This document shows positions 6,320 to 7,350 of a stretch of DNA of 7,350 nt, in pieces. Below the pieces are notes generated by a model, which had not been told where the DNA came from, searched no databases, and saw only the letters and a program-made list of their open reading frames with translations. The position numbers were made by a program, and so were the translations under genes. How positions within the stretch are numbered: position 1 is the stretch's first letter; the number at the start of each line of letters is the position of its first letter. Source of the DNA: Actinomycetes bacterium (lineage in GTDB: Bacteria > Actinomycetota > Actinomycetes > S36-B12 > GCA-2699445); NCBI GenBank assembly GCA_022600255.1, contig JAHZKU010000070.1, positions 1 through 7,350 of the forward strand, in the 5' to 3' direction.

Positions 6320-7276
6320 ATGTCTCGCTCAGGAAAAGTCACGGTCGTTGGTGCCGGATTCTATGGTTCCACCACTGCACAGCGACTCGCTGAGTACGAC
6401 ATCTTTGACGAGGTCGTCCTGACCGACGTGGTTGACGGCAAAGCGGAAGGCTTGGCCTTAGATCTCAATCAATCCCGCTCCGTTGAAGGTTTCGAGACCC
6501 GGGTCGTCGGCTCAACAACGGGCCCGGATGGGTCGGGATACGATGCGATCGAGGGTTCGGACATCGTCGTCATCACCGCTGGTTTGCCGCGCAAGCCCGG
6601 GATGAGCCGGATGGACTTGATCGAGACAAACGCCAAGATCATGCGGTCAGTGGCGGAGAACGTGGCCCAATACGCGCCCGATGCCGTTGTGATCAATGTG
6701 GCCAACCCCTTGGACGAGATGACCGCGTTGGCCCAGTTGGTGACTGGCTTCCCGAAGAACCGCATCATGGGGCAGGCCGGGATGCTCGACTCAGCCCGCT
6801 TTACCCATTTCGTGGCCGAGAAGCTCGAGGTTCCTGTTGGGGCCGTTCGGACGCTGACCCTAGGCTCGCACGGGGAAACGATGGTTCCGGTGCCATCCGC
6901 CTGTACTGTCAACGGCCAGCCACTGACGGACCTGCTCAGCATCACAGAGATTGAGGAACTCGTGGATCGCACCCGCAAGGGTGGGGCCGAGGTGGTGGCG
7001 TTGCTCAAGACTGGGTCGGCGTACTACGCGCCATCGGCAGCGGCCGCGCGCATGGCTAAAGCTGTCATCGAGGACAGCGGGGCCATCATGCCCGTCTGCG
7101 CTTGGGTGGCCGGCGAGCACGGCATCGACGGCGTCTACCTCGGGGTAGAGGCTGAGGTCGGTCGAGAGGGCGTGCGCCGCATTGTCGAGACAGGGCTGAC
7201 TAGCGAGGAGTTGGCAGGACTGGTTGAGGCCGCTGAGGCTGTGCGCGCCAAACAAGCCGATGTGGTCGACCTCTAG
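6320..7276 (+). CDS. mdh: NAD-dependent malate dehydrogenase, lactate dehydrogenase-like type
   Basis: Interconverts malate and oxaloacetate with NAD in the TCA cycle, in the cytoplasm. The protein is 318 residues, as expected for the LDH-like malate dehydrogenases. The Rossmann loop is GAGFYG (11-16), and Asp36 at the end of the second strand indicates NAD rather than NADP. Substrate and catalytic residues are all visible: Arg91 in GLPRKPGMSR (88-97), which favours malate over lactate, Arg97, Asn129 in VANP, Asp157 and Arg160 in MLDSARF, and His184 in GSHGE. Lactate dehydrogenases normally carry Gln at the position of Arg91, which argues against that activity. The ATG at 6320 has AAGGGG (6308-6313) 6 nt upstream. 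The gene follows folD and DUF3017, an order common in actinobacteria, although several of those carry the other bacterial Mdh type here. The glycine loop with Phe-Tyr is less usual than GAGxVG. Confidence 0.95.
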   Translation: MSRSGKVTVVGAGFYGSTTAQRLAEYDIFDEVVLTDVVDGKAEGLALDLNQSRSVEGFETRVVGSTTGPDGSGYDAIEGSDIVVITAGLPRKPGMSRMDLIETNAKIMRSVAENVAQYAPDAVVINVANPLDEMTALAQLVTGFPKNRIMGQAGMLDSARFTHFVAEKLEVPVGAVRTLTLGSHGETMVPVPSACTVNGQPLTDLLSITEIEELVDRTRKGGAEVVALLKTGSAYYAPSAAAARMAKAVIEDSGAIMPVCAWVAGEHGIDGVYLGVEAEVGREGVRRIVETGLTSEELAGLVEAAEAVRAKQADVVDL

Positions 7277-7306
7277 AGCGGCAACTTCACTATTGGGCAT
7301 CATTGT

Positions 7307-7346
7307 GGGCCGAGGGTTTCCCGCAAACTAGCCTTGGCCCTTTGTG
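7307..7346 (+). terminator. Bulged hairpin with short T-run downstream of mdh
   Basis: GGGCCGAGG (7307-7315) pairs with CCTTGGCCC (7332-7340) over nine base pairs including one G-U. The stem continues as GTTT (7316-7319) with AAAC (7325-7328) after a three-base TAG bulge, closing on the loop CCCGC. TTTGTG follows directly. It begins 30 nt after the mdh stop and fits an intrinsic terminator. The rest of the right-hand end (7277-7350) holds no gene that I can support. Confidence 0.6.
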
Positions 7347-7350
7347 AAAC

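Overview
The window looks like chromosomal DNA of a high-GC Gram-positive bacterium (Actinomycetota). The base composition is moderately GC-rich, TTG serves as a start codon, and folD, a DUF3017 membrane protein and mdh lie in the order typical of that phylum. Genus cannot be read from the sequence. Every supported gene is on the + strand. No tRNA, rRNA, CRISPR array, insertion sequence or phage gene is visible.

Left part (1-4815): three genes form an uncharacterised envelope cluster. The first runs in from beyond the left edge. It and the third are diverged paralogs: long, helix-rich, extracytoplasmic proteins, each held by one C-terminal membrane segment followed by a short arginine-rich tail. 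Between them is a small polytopic membrane protein with about six segments. The genes are packed tightly (a 31-nt gap with a clear ribosome binding site, then a 4-nt ATGA overlap), so they are probably co-transcribed. The paralogs share cysteine positions and a PYGxATGxD motif just before the anchor. No function is known to me. This is the part of the window most likely to hold an undescribed system. A perfect 16-bp hairpin 10 nt after the last stop ends the unit.

Middle and right part (4816-7350): a 225-nt spacer holds the hairpin, a GC-rich inverted repeat, a candidate extended -10 promoter and a strong ribosome binding site that places the folD start at a TTG. folD makes a bifunctional one-carbon folate enzyme. 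It overlaps, through TTGA, a 111-residue DUF3017 membrane protein. After 77 nt comes mdh, a lactate dehydrogenase-like NAD-dependent malate dehydrogenase of the TCA cycle, probably with its own weak promoter. A bulged hairpin with a short T-run follows mdh near the right edge.

The two halves appear to be separate transcription units: conserved housekeeping metabolism beside an accessory surface-protein cluster.
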